A stretch of 64,000 nt of DNA from Pseudomonas sp. UYIF39 (GCF_029963765.1 NZ_JALBYU010000030.1:1-64000), one strand, 5' to 3'; counted from the stretch's first letter, positions 8,889 to 18,107 are shown. Program-made: numbers and translations. The notes: a model not told the origin generated them from the letters alone.

Positions 8889-10352
8889 TCAGCGTTCGTA
8901 ATACGGAGCGATTTTCGCGTCGACGTTGACCCAGACCGAGCGGGCTTCGGTGTAGTCGTGGATCGCTTCAAAGCCCATTTCACGGCCGTAGCCCGACTGA
9001 CCAACGCCGCCAAACGGACTGCCAGGGCTCACGCGTTTGTAGCAGTTGACCCAGCACATACCGGCGTGAATGGCGTCGGCCATTTTGTGCGCGCGGCTCA
9101 AGTTCTGCGTCCACAGGCCGCTGCCCAGCCCGTACTCGGTGCTGTTGGCGATGGCCAGGGCTTCTTCATCGGTACTGAAACGCACCACGGAGACGAATGG
9201 ACCGAAGACCTCTTCCTGGCAAACGCGATCTTCTGGCGAAGCCTCGACAATGGTCGGCTCGACATAAAAGCCTTCGGCCAACGCTTGGTCATCCGGGGCC
9301 TTGCCGCCACAGAGGATTTTGCCGCCCTGCTCTATCGCGATATCGATATAGGCCAGCACGCGATCGCGGTGCAGCGCCGACGTCAGCGGGCCCATTTCGG
9401 TCTCTGGGTCCAGAGGGTCGCCCAGGCGAATGGATTTGGCCAGCACGATGAAACGCTCAAGGAACTGGTCGGCAATGTCTTTATGCAGAATCAAACGCGA
9501 CCCGGCGATGCAGGCCTGGCCCTGGTTGTGAAAAATCGCCCAGGCGGCGCCGTTGACGGCCGCGTCCAGGTTGGCGTCTTCGAACACGATGTTGGCGCCC
9601 TTCCCGCCCAGTTCCAGCTGAATGCGCTTGAGATTGCCTTTCGACGCTTCAACGATCCGGCGACCGGTCGCCGTCGAACCGGTAAAGGCAATCTTGCCCA
9701 CATCCGGGTGTTCGGCCAGGCGTTGACCGGCGGTATGCCCGTAACCCGGCACGACGTTGACCACGCCCTTCGGGAAGCCGACTTCAGTCATCAGTTCGAC
9801 AATCCGCAAGGTCGTCAGCGGTGTGATTTCCGAGGGTTTGATAACGATCGAATTACCGGCGGCCAATGCCGGGCCCATTTTCCAACTGGTGAACATCAGC
9901 GGAAAGTTCCAGGGCACGATCTGCCCGACCACACCGATCGGCTTGCGCTGCACGTAATTGAGAAACCCGGCTTCGACCGGAATCACCGCACCTTCGATCT
10001 TGTCGGCCATGCCGCCGAAATAACGGAAACAGGCCGCCGTACGCGGTACGTCGAGGCCGCGGGAATCACGGATCGGGTGTCCGGTATTCAGGGATTCGAG
10101 CTGCGCCAGTTCTTCGCCGCATTCTTCGATCTTGTCCGCCAGTTTGAGCAACAAGCGCCCGCGTTCGGCCGCGCCAAGTGCTGACCAGGCCGGAAACGCA
10201 CGTTTGGCCGCGGCGACAGCGAGGTCGATGTCAGCGGCTTCTGCGGCGGCGACGCGGGTGATCAACGAGCCGTCATGGGGCGAGACGACGTCAATGGTGC
10301 CGCCAGCGACCGCATCCACGAAACGGCCATCGATATAGAGCTGATTTTGCAT
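8889..10352 (-). CDS. hapE: HapE, 4-hydroxymuconic semialdehyde dehydrogenase
   Basis: The 487-residue NAD-type aldehyde dehydrogenase has PWNF (147-150), the FTGSTATG nucleotide loop (223-230), the general base Glu247 in LELGGKG and the nucleophile Cys281 in GQACIAGSR. In the hap pathway this enzyme oxidises the HapCD product 4-hydroxymuconic semialdehyde to maleylacetate. It lies between hapD (93 bases away) and hapF (8 bases). On homology alone it is a generic ALDH; the substrate comes from the gene neighbourhood. Confidence 0.9.
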   Translation of the reverse strand: MQNQLYIDGRFVDAVAGGTIDVVSPHDGSLITRVAAAEAADIDLAVAAAKRAFPAWSALGAAERGRLLLKLADKIEECGEELAQLESLNTGHPIRDSRGLDVPRTAACFRYFGGMADKIEGAVIPVEAGFLNYVQRKPIGVVGQIVPWNFPLMFTSWKMGPALAAGNSIVIKPSEITPLTTLRIVELMTEVGFPKGVVNVVPGYGHTAGQRLAEHPDVGKIAFTGSTATGRRIVEASKGNLKRIQLELGGKGANIVFEDANLDAAVNGAAWAIFHNQGQACIAGSRLILHKDIADQFLERFIVLAKSIRLGDPLDPETEMGPLTSALHRDRVLAYIDIAIEQGGKILCGGKAPDDQALAEGFYVEPTIVEASPEDRVCQEEVFGPFVSVVRFSTDEEALAIANSTEYGLGSGLWTQNLSRAHKMADAIHAGMCWVNCYKRVSPGSPFGGVGQSGYGREMGFEAIHDYTEARSVWVNVDAKIAPYYER

Positions 10353-10445
10353 AATATTTTCCTCGCACCGCGCCGAGGGCGCAGTGTCTGACCATTTGAT
10401 TTTTGAGTGCAGGGCCCGATGCGTTGCCGGGCCAGACGCAAAGTC

Positions 10446-11465
10446 TTAGAACTCGATCGGATACGGCTTGAGTTCACCGCTTTCGTAGCGCTGCGGCAGG
10501 TTCGGCGTGGCGTTCTCCCACACCAGCAGCATCGAGCGCTTGGTCGAGTAGCCCTGGTGGCGAATGTCCGCCGGCATGGCGCAGATGTCGCCGGCACGCA
10601 TGGTGATGCGCGCTCGCGGGTTGCCGTCGTCCTTGTCGCCGACGTCCCAGAGGATTTCATCGGACAACTGCAGGAACCACTCGACCCGGTCATTGCCATG
10701 AAACACCGGCAGGATGAATTCTTCGGTGGTCGGGCAGAACAAGCTGGCCTTGCACACCGAAGTCACCGACGGGTTCCAGGTCACGTCGGAGCGCGACAGG
10801 TACTTGAACAGGCTGAACGCATGCAACTCACCTTCAAAACCTTCTGCCGCGTGTACTTCAGGTTCATCCTGATAAACATCGATGAACTGGCGATTGACCG
10901 GCAAATCGTTACGCAGCGGCGAATCATCTGGCATGCCAGGCATACGCTTGGTGGCGATGCGGAAGCGTTCGATGGCCTCGATGTTGTTGCCGTTCTTGCG
11001 ACCGAACGCCGAACCGGTTTCTTCCGGTGCCGCGAAGGGGTCGAAGGTGGCGTTGGTCCAGTCCCGCAGGATGGCCTTGAAGGTCGCCATGATCAGTGGT
11101 GTTTCAAAGTTTTCGGTGTAGTTGACGCCTGCGGCCTTGAGCGTGCCATTGAAGGTGCCGGCGTACAGGTCGACTTTGCCGTAATAATTGCGGGTGCCGA
11201 TGACGTGGTCGAAGTTGACCCAGCCGTAGAAAAAGCCCCAGGCCACATCGCGCATCATGGCGCGCAGAAAGGCATCGACCGGAATCAGGTGCGAACGGGT
11301 CTGACCTTTGGCGGGCCAGGTGATACGGGCAAAATACTCGTCGCGCGACAGTTCGAAAGCGCCGAGTTTGAAGGCGCGATAGCCGGTGACGGCATGGGGC
11401 GCGCTGGCCTGGACTTCGTCGTCGGCAAAGGACGTGTTATCGGCAGCGTTTTCAAGCATGGCCAT
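10446..11465 (-). CDS. hapD: HapD, hydroquinone 1,2-dioxygenase large subunit
   Basis: From the ATG at 11465 the protein has 339 residues, which fits the roughly 38-kDa large subunit of hydroquinone dioxygenase. His256, Asn258 and Glu262 (FHGNDRVEWF) and His303 (IRHQGYS) fall at the positions I recall as iron ligands in the PnpCD crystal structure, so the Fe(II) site looks intact. With HapC it cleaves hydroquinone to 4-hydroxymuconic semialdehyde. An AGAGGAA Shine-Dalgarno precedes the start; a longer frame from 11534 has no such support. hapC lies 44 bases upstream. Confidence 0.93.
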   Translation of the reverse strand: MAMLENAADNTSFADDEVQASAPHAVTGYRAFKLGAFELSRDEYFARITWPAKGQTRSHLIPVDAFLRAMMRDVAWGFFYGWVNFDHVIGTRNYYGKVDLYAGTFNGTLKAAGVNYTENFETPLIMATFKAILRDWTNATFDPFAAPEETGSAFGRKNGNNIEAIERFRIATKRMPGMPDDSPLRNDLPVNRQFIDVYQDEPEVHAAEGFEGELHAFSLFKYLSRSDVTWNPSVTSVCKASLFCPTTEEFILPVFHGNDRVEWFLQLSDEILWDVGDKDDGNPRARITMRAGDICAMPADIRHQGYSTKRSMLLVWENATPNLPQRYESGELKPYPIEF

Positions 11466-11509
11466 GACGGGGTTCCTCTTGTTGCTTTTGTTAGATGGGA
11501 AGGCGGTGA

Positions 11510-12004
11510 TCACTTGAAGCAGATGTCTGCCCATTTCTCGACCGACAACGGCCCTTTAATGGTCTGCTGCAGGATCACGCCGGGACGGCTGGCTTCGAAT
11601 CGATAAGCGGTGCCGACCGGCAACAGGCACTGGTGACCGCGCTTGAGCAGCACGTAGCCCATCGGTTTGCCCGCAGGCAGTTCACCGGCCAGGCGTGTGC
11701 CCTCGCCGTCTTTCAGAGGAGCATCGAGCTTGAGGAAGTCCACGCGTACTTCACCGTCCATGACGATGGCAAATTCGTCGTGCGCCGCTGTGTACCAAGG
11801 CGACTGTCCCTCGGCGCGCAGGGTTTCAATGACGTAGCCAAGATTGAGACCGACGACGACTTTTTCATAAGGAAGGGAGTTGTCCGCCACTTCGAAAATA
11901 TTCGAAAAGGCGTAATGACTGGCCTGGCCGCTGATGATTTCAACCGACCCTTTGCTGTAGTTATCCAGCGAGCCGAAGACCGTTTCGATTGCCGCGCTAC
12001 TCAT
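11510..12004 (-). CDS. hapC: HapC, hydroquinone 1,2-dioxygenase small subunit
   Basis: From the ATG at 12004 (MSSAAIETVFGSLDNYSKGS) the protein has 164 residues, about 18 kDa, matching the small subunit of the alpha2beta2 hydroquinone dioxygenase. It has a cupin-like content (DEFAIVMDGEVRVDFLKL and KRGHQCLLPVGTAYRFEA). The small subunit supports the HapD active site and does not carry the main iron ligands. It is the first gene of hapCDEFGHI. An in-frame extension to 12184 runs into the hairpin repeat and is rejected. Confidence 0.92.
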   Translation of the reverse strand: MSSAAIETVFGSLDNYSKGSVEIISGQASHYAFSNIFEVADNSLPYEKVVVGLNLGYVIETLRAEGQSPWYTAAHDEFAIVMDGEVRVDFLKLDAPLKDGEGTRLAGELPAGKPMGYVLLKRGHQCLLPVGTAYRFEASRPGVILQQTIKGPLSVEKWADICFK

Positions 12005-12090
12005 GGTTTTCACCGTTTTGTTGTTGTAGTAACAGTGAGCCAACAGTACGTCCCAGCTCCTGCGGGGACAATTAGAGAGCGGGCGACAAC

Positions 12091-12200
12091 AGTGTTTGCG
12101 AAACGCAAACACTGTAGGAGCTGCCGCAGGCTGCGATCTTTTGATCTTGCTTTTAAAAATCAAAAGATCGCAGCCTCGTTTCACTCGTCAGCTCCTACAG
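12091..12200. repeat. Two nested hairpins between LysR gene and hapC
   Basis: A small perfect hairpin (agtgtttgcg, aaa loop, cgcaaacact; 12091-12113) is followed by a larger imperfect inverted repeat. In that repeat ctgtaggagctg...ctgcgatcttttgat (12112-12145) pairs with atcaaaagatcgcagcc...cagctcctacag (12159-12200). The larger one is a typical Pseudomonas intergenic REP-type element. The pair probably separates the LysR transcript from hapCDEFGHI. Confidence 0.75.
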
Positions 12201-12214
12201 GGACCGGGTGCCGC

Positions 12215-13144
12215 TCAGCGTACCCAGCCGCGCTCCAGCAAGGGTTTGTCCCAGCACGGTTCGTCACCGAAGTTTTCCACCAGGAAATCGATCAGCGTGC
12301 GCACTTTCAAGGCCCGGCGCTGGGTGGCGGGATACACCGCGGAGAAATTGAAGGATGACAATGCGTAGTCCGTCAGTACCGGAATCAGGCGACCGCTGAG
12401 CAGGTCTTCGCTGGCCACCAATGTCGGCAAACAAACAATGCAGACCCCGGTCGAGGCGTAGTCGCGCAGCAAATGAACCGAATTCGACCGTACCTGCCCC
12501 GGCAGGCTCAGCTCCACTTGCTCGTGCTCGCCGGTGAAGATCCAGCGGTTACGCGACGGATAGCCTTCGTACAAGGCGATTTTGTGTTGCAGCAGCTCCT
12601 GCGGATGCTTGGGCACACCGAACTCGGCGGCATAATCGGGTGACATGCAGAACAACCGGCGAACGCTGAACAACTTGCGTTCGATCAGGGTTTCCGCCAT
12701 AGGGGGGAACATCTGGAACGCCACATCGAAACCCTCTTCGATCGGGTCCACCACCCGGTCATTGACGATGACGTCGACTTCAATGTCCGGGTACAGCCGC
12801 GTGAACTCGGCGAGCATTCTGCCGAAGTGACCGATGGCAAAGCCTGGCAGCATCTGCACCCGCAGTTTGCCGGTGGGTTTGGCGCGCAACTCGCGCATGT
12901 GTTCAGTCAGCGAGTTGAAACTCGCGACCATGTCCGCGCACTCCTTGTAGTAGGTCTCGCCCACTTCAGAGAGCCGGACATGCCGCGTACTGCGGTGGAA
13001 CAACGGCGCATTGATGAACTGTTCCAGTTGTTGAATGCGGTGAGTGATCACCGAACGGGTCACGCCCAATTGCTGAGCCGCCTTGGCGAAGTTGCCGGTT
13101 TCGGCAACACGCACAAAGGCTTCGACACTGAGTAAACGATCCAT
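12215..13144 (-). CDS. LysR-family transcriptional regulator (hap-linked)
   Basis: The 309-residue LysR-type regulator has an N-terminal winged helix-turn-helix (FAKAAQQLGVTRSVITHRIQ, about 19-38) and a periplasmic-binding-like effector domain (about 90-300). It is encoded upstream of hapC on the same strand rather than divergently, separated by the hairpin repeat. It is the only regulator near the hydroquinone operon and the transporter genes, so control of either is likely but unproved. In strain ACB the putative regulators lie downstream of the hap genes instead. Confidence 0.87.
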   Translation of the reverse strand: MDRLLSVEAFVRVAETGNFAKAAQQLGVTRSVITHRIQQLEQFINAPLFHRSTRHVRLSEVGETYYKECADMVASFNSLTEHMRELRAKPTGKLRVQMLPGFAIGHFGRMLAEFTRLYPDIEVDVIVNDRVVDPIEEGFDVAFQMFPPMAETLIERKLFSVRRLFCMSPDYAAEFGVPKHPQELLQHKIALYEGYPSRNRWIFTGEHEQVELSLPGQVRSNSVHLLRDYASTGVCIVCLPTLVASEDLLSGRLIPVLTDYALSSFNFSAVYPATQRRALKVRTLIDFLVENFGDEPCWDKPLLERGWVR

Positions 13145-13194
13145 GGGGCAGGTTCTCTGGATGATGCCAGTCAGTTAACCAATACCCAGCCTTT

Positions 13195-13325
13195 GTAGCA
13201 GCTGGCGAAGCCTGCGTTCGGCTGCGAAGCAGTCGTGAATTCAGACGCTGCGGTCTATCAGGTAGATCGCGTGCGCAGGTTTTACGACTGCTTCGCAGTC
13301 GAACGCAGGCTTCGCCAGCTGCTAC
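13195..13325. repeat. REP/BIME-type inverted repeat
   Basis: The segment gtagcagctggcgaagcctg (13195-13214) and the following gcgttcggctgcgaagcagtcgt are matched by inverted copies ending at 13325. This is a typical Pseudomonas bimodal intergenic element. It fills most of the 287-base gap between the LysR gene start and the end of the permease gene and may stabilise or terminate the transporter transcript. Confidence 0.8.
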
Positions 13326-13431
13326 GGACTGCGTGAAGGCTTAACTGACTGGCCATCTGGATGTTTTTGTTCTAATAGGAACAATGAGGTTAGCCTGTCG
13401 CCCCCCCGCACTCCACATCCCTGACACCGCA

Positions 13432-14466
13432 CTATTTGTGGTTCTGAACAGACAACCGTCGCTGCATGGGGAAAACCTGCCAGCCCAGGCGTTCACTGAT
13501 CAGCCCCCACACCCCTTGCGGTGCCTTGAGCATCATCACCACCGCGACCACGCCCAGGATGATCATGTACGTGGCGCCGTACTGCGCCAGACAACCACGC
13601 AACACAAAGTAGATCAGCGTGCCGATCAATGGCCCCTCCAAAGTGCCGATACCGCCGATGATGACGATGAAGATCACTACCGCCGTCCAGTCCTGCAGGT
13701 TGAACGCCGCGTCCGGAGAAATACGCAGTTTTTGCAGGAAGATCAGCGCCCCGACCACGCCCGTGCAACCGGCGGCCAGCACGTACACCATCAACTTGGT
13801 ACGGAAGGTGTTGACCCCCAGGCTGCCGGACGCCGGCTCGGAATCGCGAATCGACGCCAGGGCCAGCCCCTGTCGCGAACGCAAGACAAAGAACACCACC
13901 GCCACGGCGGCAATGGCGATGGCCAGAGCGGTGAAGTAGATCAACATCTCGCGCTCGTCTCGGTCATTGCCGATCTGCCGCACAATCGCCGCCGGCAGAC
14001 TTTGCCCGGAACCGCCGCCGAGGCTACTCATCTGCGCCAGGCCCAGGCGAAAGACTTCGGCCACGACCCAGGTGCCAATGGCGAAGTAGGCGCCGCGCAG
14101 CCGAAACACAATCAAGGCTGTGGGAATCGCCAACAACGCGACCAGCACGCCCGAGAGCAGGACCGCGAACAATGGCGGAATACCAAACCGGGTGGCCAAC
14201 ATGAACAGCAGATACCCACCCAGGCCGACGAACGCCTGCTGCCCAACCGAGACCATGCCCGCGTAACCCGCCAGCAGGTTCCACATTTGCGCCAGCGCCA
14301 GGTAATAGGCGAACTCCACCACTAACCGCAAACTTGAGCGATCCGCCCAGAATGGCGCACTGATCAACACCAACACACAGACACTCAGCAATGACAGCCC
14401 AATCATGCTGCTGGTGGTCGTGCGTTGTACGCGATAGCTGAGCGCGGGATTGTTCAAGGCATTCAT
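13432..14466 (-). CDS. Branched-chain-type ABC permease, LivM family
   Basis: The 344-residue permease has about eight to ten membrane helices and the LivM hallmarks YLLALAQMWNLLAGYAGMVS near residue 55 and GGIGTLEGPLIGTLIYFVLR near the C-terminus. It pairs with the LivH-type permease to form the membrane channel of a hydrophobic amino-acid-type (HAAT) importer. Its ATG at 14466 overlaps the stop of the LivH gene by one base. It is the last gene of the transport operon. HAAT transporters near aromatic operons often import aromatic acids; the substrate here is inferred only from context. Confidence 0.9.
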   Translation of the reverse strand: MNALNNPALSYRVQRTTTSSMIGLSLLSVCVLVLISAPFWADRSSLRLVVEFAYYLALAQMWNLLAGYAGMVSVGQQAFVGLGGYLLFMLATRFGIPPLFAVLLSGVLVALLAIPTALIVFRLRGAYFAIGTWVVAEVFRLGLAQMSSLGGGSGQSLPAAIVRQIGNDRDEREMLIYFTALAIAIAAVAVVFFVLRSRQGLALASIRDSEPASGSLGVNTFRTKLMVYVLAAGCTGVVGALIFLQKLRISPDAAFNLQDWTAVVIFIVIIGGIGTLEGPLIGTLIYFVLRGCLAQYGATYMIILGVVAVVMMLKAPQGVWGLISERLGWQVFPMQRRLSVQNHK

Positions 14467-15329
14467 CAGTCGACACTCCGGGGGAACAGGCCACGCGGGC
14501 GCACGACCAGGATCAGCAGAAACACAAGATGACCGGCGAGGATTTGCCAGCCAGGATCGATTTTTGCGCCCAGCGCCTGAGCAACACCGAGAATCACCCC
14601 GCCGGCCAGGGTGCCCCACAGGCTGCCCAACCCGCCGATGATCACCGCTTCGAAACCGTACAACAGACGCGCCGGCCCCACTGTGGGGTCGAAACTGGTG
14701 CGAATCGCCAGAAACACCCCGGCGATCGACACCACAGCCATCGCCAACGCCATGGCCAGACCGAAGATATGTGCGTTGTTGACGCCCATCAGCCGCGCGG
14801 TGTGCTGGTCATCGGAAGTGGCTCGAAACGCCCGGCCCAGTGCGGTTTTGTAAAACAGCAGCTGCAAACCACCGATGATCAGCAACGCACTGCAAAACAC
14901 GATCAGCGGCATGACGCCCACGCTTAAATTGCCGAAGCCGACACTGGCGACTTCAAGGTCACCCTGAGACAGCTTTTGACTGTCTGCGCTGAAAAACTCC
15001 AGTAGCACGTTTTGCACGATGATCGACAACCCAAAGGTCACCAGCAGCGGCGGCAGGATGTCCTGGCCAAGCGTTCGGTTGAGCAACAGCCGTTGCAGCA
15101 GGTAGCCGAAACAGAACATCAGCGGCACCACCAGCAACAAGCTCGCCAGCGGGCTGAAACCCAGATGATTGACCACCATCAGCGCCAGGTACGACGCCAG
15201 CACGATGAAGTCACCATGGGCGATATTGACCAGGCGCATGATGCCGAACATCAGTGACAACCCCACCGCGAACATCGCGTAGAGGCCACCCAGCAACATG
15301 CCCTGAAGCAAAGTATTGAGCCATTCCAT
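14466..15329 (-). CDS. Branched-chain-type ABC permease, LivH family
   Basis: The 287-residue permease begins MEWLNTLLQGMLLGGLYAMF and has the LivH phrases GLSLMFGIMRLVNIAHGDF and FEAVIIGGLGSLWGTLAGG. The ATG at 15329 lies two bases after the upstream ATPase gene. A longer in-frame opening to 15701 is antisense-like read-through over the ATPase gene and is rejected. It forms the transport channel with the LivM-type protein. Confidence 0.9.
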   Translation of the reverse strand: MEWLNTLLQGMLLGGLYAMFAVGLSLMFGIMRLVNIAHGDFIVLASYLALMVVNHLGFSPLASLLLVVPLMFCFGYLLQRLLLNRTLGQDILPPLLVTFGLSIIVQNVLLEFFSADSQKLSQGDLEVASVGFGNLSVGVMPLIVFCSALLIIGGLQLLFYKTALGRAFRATSDDQHTARLMGVNNAHIFGLAMALAMAVVSIAGVFLAIRTSFDPTVGPARLLYGFEAVIIGGLGSLWGTLAGGVILGVAQALGAKIDPGWQILAGHLVFLLILVVRPRGLFPRSVD

Positions 15330-15331
15330 AA

Positions 15332-16042
15332 CTAGATCCCGAAATACGCGGCTTTGATTTGTGCTTTGTCCGCGTCCCCAGGGCGGCCGGTCAGGGACAC
15401 GCGCCCTTCCTGGAAGCAATAGAAACGGTCGCAGACACTCAGCGCCTGATTGATGTCCTGCTCGACGAGAATCACTGTGGTGCCGTCGGCCTTGATCGAG
15501 GGCAGCGCGGCGTAGATGTCCTTGATCGTGGTCGGCGCCAGGCCCAGGCTGATCTCGTCGCACAACAGCAAATGCGGGTTGGCCATCAAGCCCCGGCCTA
15601 TCGCAACCATTTGCTGCTGACCGCCAGACAGCGCGGTGCCGGGGCGCTTGCGCAGTTTTTCCAGCACCGGAAACAGCTGATAGATCCGCGCCAGCGTCCA
15701 CGGGCCGGGGCGTTTGCTGTAGGCGCCGATCAACAGGTTTTCCTCGACACTCAGCGAGGGAAACAGCTTTCTGCCTTCCGGCACCAAGGCGATGCCACGT
15801 TCCAGCACCTGATTGGCCGCCAGATCACCAATTGCCTGGCCCTTGAAGGTGATGGCGCCGGGCTGGTTTTTGATCAGCCCGGCCAGCGAGCGCAGGAACG
15901 TCGATTTGCCGGCACCGTTGGAGCCGATGATTGCCACGGTTTCACCCGCCTCGAGGGTCAGGCTGATATCGAACAGCGCTTGAAAGTCGCCGTAGCCGGC
16001 ACAGAGACTTTCGATGGAGAGCAGGTTTGAAGGGGTCGACAT
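15332..16042 (-). CDS. ABC transporter ATP-binding protein, LivF family
   Basis: The 236-residue ATPase shows Walker A GSNGAGKST (about 39-47), the signature LSGGQQQMVAIGRGLM and Walker B LLLCDEISLGLAP. The length and the final YFGI tail are typical of LivF. It powers the HAAT importer together with the LivG-type ATPase, whose gene ends three bases upstream. The tight spacing shows one operon. Confidence 0.92.
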   Translation of the reverse strand: MSTPSNLLSIESLCAGYGDFQALFDISLTLEAGETVAIIGSNGAGKSTFLRSLAGLIKNQPGAITFKGQAIGDLAANQVLERGIALVPEGRKLFPSLSVEENLLIGAYSKRPGPWTLARIYQLFPVLEKLRKRPGTALSGGQQQMVAIGRGLMANPHLLLCDEISLGLAPTTIKDIYAALPSIKADGTTVILVEQDINQALSVCDRFYCFQEGRVSLTGRPGDADKAQIKAAYFGI

Positions 16043-16045
16043 GTT

Positions 16046-16771
16046 TCAGCTCCCGATGCCCATATAAATGTCCTGGACCCTGGGGTCGGCCATCACGTTG
16101 CGCGGTTCACCTTCCGCCAGTTTGGCGCCGAAGTTGATCACCGTCAGACGGCTGACAACCGCCAGCAAGGCATGCACGATGTGCTCGATCCAGATGATGG
16201 CTACGCCGGCCTTGTGAATGCCCTGAATTGTTTCCACCAGCGCCAGGCACTCCGGTTCGGTCAGGCCACCGGCGATTTCATCCAGCAACAGCAGCCGCGG
16301 TTGGGTCGACAACGCGCGGGCCATTTCCAGACGCTTGCGGTCGAGCAGTGTCAGCGAGCCGGCCAGGACGTTGGCCTTGCGCATCAGCCCCGTCAGTTCC
16401 AGGGTCTGCGCGCACCAGTGGCTGGCCTCCTTGTCGCGCAATCGCGCCCCGAAGGTCGCGCCGACCAGCAAGTTCTCGAACACCGTCATTTTCACGAACG
16501 GATGCGGGATTTGATGGGAGCGGCCAATGCCTTGCTGACAGCGCTTGAACACTGGCTCGCGGGTGACGTTGCGGCCTTCGAAATGGATCGTGCCGCTGTC
16601 GGCTGCCACGCCCCCGGCGATCAGGTTGAACAGCGTGCTTTTACCCGCGCCATTGGGACCGATGATGCCCAGGGCTTCCCCCGGTTGCAGGGTCAGGCTA
16701 ATCGCGTCCGTGACCTTCACCGAGCCGTAGCTTTTGTGCACATCGTTCATTTGCAGAAGTGGCTGTTGCAT
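16046..16771 (-). CDS. ABC transporter ATP-binding protein, LivG family
   Basis: From the ATG at 16771 (MQQPLLQMNDVHKSYGSVKV) the protein has 241 residues, with Walker A GPNGAGKST, signature-region LAGSLTLLDRKRLEMARAL and Walker B LLLLDEIAGGLTE. The LTLLDRKRLE version of the signature departs from the usual LSGGQ/LSYGQ but is seen in this subfamily. It is the second ATPase of the HAAT importer. The frame could extend to 16852, but that would overlap the binding-protein gene. Confidence 0.9.
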   Translation of the reverse strand: MQQPLLQMNDVHKSYGSVKVTDAISLTLQPGEALGIIGPNGAGKSTLFNLIAGGVAADSGTIHFEGRNVTREPVFKRCQQGIGRSHQIPHPFVKMTVFENLLVGATFGARLRDKEASHWCAQTLELTGLMRKANVLAGSLTLLDRKRLEMARALSTQPRLLLLDEIAGGLTEPECLALVETIQGIHKAGVAIIWIEHIVHALLAVVSRLTVINFGAKLAEGEPRNVMADPRVQDIYMGIGS

Positions 16772-16796
16772 GGTGCACCCGTTTCTTTTCGAGTCA

Positions 16797-18107
16797 TCAG
16801 TACGTAATGGCCTGCATGTCGCCGCCCAGTGGAATCGCTGGTGCGGTGGCATTGCTGGTCACGATCAGGTCGTATTTGTTGTCTGTGCCCAATCGCCATT
16901 GGCCGCTGACCAAAGGTGTCTTGGCGACGTTCTTCACCGGTCCGTTTTTCCAGCTGATCGGCCCGACCACAGTATTGAGATCGGTCTTGAGCAAGGCATC
17001 GCGTACCGCATGCGAGTTACCGATTTCTTCAGTGCGCTTGAGAATGTCCACCGCCAGTTCGAACAGGGCATGCACGAAACCTAGCGGTTGAGTCCACTGC
17101 TTGCCGGTCGCTTGAGTGAAGCCCTGGGCCAACTGCCCGGCGCTGGCTCCGGTCAATGAAGAGCTGAACGGGTGCGTCGGGCTCCACCAGATTTCGGTCG
17201 ATAGGTTGTTACCGGCCTTGCCCAGCGCTTCGACCGCCGTGGGAAACAACAGCGCCTTGCCGACCGACACCGCTTTGGGCTTGAAGCCCTGCTGGCGAGC
17301 CTGGGTCCAGAAGGTGGTGAGGTCCGGTGGAATGACCACACCGGTGACGATCTCGACGTCGGCCTTCTTGAATGCGGCGATCTGTGCCGAGAAATCGTCG
17401 GTCAAGCTTTGAAAGCGGCCGGGGTCGACCACTTGGAATCCCTTCTGCGCCAACACCGGTGGAAACCCGAGTTTCGGATCGCCCCAGGCATTGCCGTCGC
17501 CATCGTTGGGGAACAGACTGCCGACCACCTTGTTGGACGGCATCGCGCCCCACATGGCGCTGTAAGTGCCGATCACATCCTCCAGGCCCCAGAAGAAGTG
17601 ATAAGTCCACTCGAAACCCTGATCCGGTTTGCCACCGCGGGTAAAGAACCACGGCTGCCACGGCGCCACCGTGGAAATACACGGAATCTCGTTGATTTCG
17701 CATTGGTCGGAGACCGGGTTGGTGGTTTCCGGCGTCGATGACACCAGCATCAGGTCGACCTGATCAGACAGGATCAGCTCGCTCGCCACTTCCGCTGCGC
17801 GATTAGGGTTGGACTGACTGTCCTTGACGATAACTTCCAGGCGATACGCCTTGCCAGCGACGTTAATGGAGTTCTTCAACACCTGCTTGAGCGATTCGAT
17901 GATGAAGTTGTCGGCGGCCGCAAAGGGCGCCAATGGCCCGGTCTGCGGGCTGACATATCCGAGTTTGATCACCCGCTCGCTACCCAGCGCAAAGTTGAAC
18001 GGCAAACTCGCCAGCGCCACACCGCCGGCAGCAACGCCTGTGCTGCGCAGGAAATCACGGCGCGAGACGTCGCGGCCAAACAGGTTTTTATCGTTGTTGT
18101 CTGTCAT
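16797..18107 (-). CDS. Tat-exported ABC substrate-binding protein, HAAT family
   Basis: From the ATG at 18107 (MTDNNDKNLFGRDVSRRDFL) the protein has 436 residues, with a twin-arginine signal (SRRDFLRSTGVAAGG), so the folded binding protein should be exported by the Tat system. The mature part (IKLGYVSPQTGPLAPFAAAD) is the type I periplasmic-binding fold of LivK-like proteins. GGAG precedes the start. It supplies the Liv-type permease encoded downstream. Aromatic or aryl-glycoside ligands are plausible given the neighbouring hydroquinone operon, but this is inference. Confidence 0.9.
   Translation of the reverse strand: MTDNNDKNLFGRDVSRRDFLRSTGVAAGGVALASLPFNFALGSERVIKLGYVSPQTGPLAPFAAADNFIIESLKQVLKNSINVAGKAYRLEVIVKDSQSNPNRAAEVASELILSDQVDLMLVSSTPETTNPVSDQCEINEIPCISTVAPWQPWFFTRGGKPDQGFEWTYHFFWGLEDVIGTYSAMWGAMPSNKVVGSLFPNDGDGNAWGDPKLGFPPVLAQKGFQVVDPGRFQSLTDDFSAQIAAFKKADVEIVTGVVIPPDLTTFWTQARQQGFKPKAVSVGKALLFPTAVEALGKAGNNLSTEIWWSPTHPFSSSLTGASAGQLAQGFTQATGKQWTQPLGFVHALFELAVDILKRTEEIGNSHAVRDALLKTDLNTVVGPISWKNGPVKNVAKTPLVSGQWRLGTDNKYDLIVTSNATAPAIPLGGDMQAITY

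Noticed and set aside
8958..10184. Long plus-strand frame opposite hapE
   Set aside because: Antisense shadow of a GC-rich aldehyde dehydrogenase gene; the product has no family character and hapE has complete motifs.
10407..11606. 399-codon plus-strand frame opposite hapD
   Set aside because: Antisense to a gene whose predicted iron ligands and length match the known dioxygenase subunit.
13195..13325. Repeat cluster that could suggest a CRISPR array
   Set aside because: Only one inverted pair, no regular spacers and no cas genes; it is a REP/BIME element.
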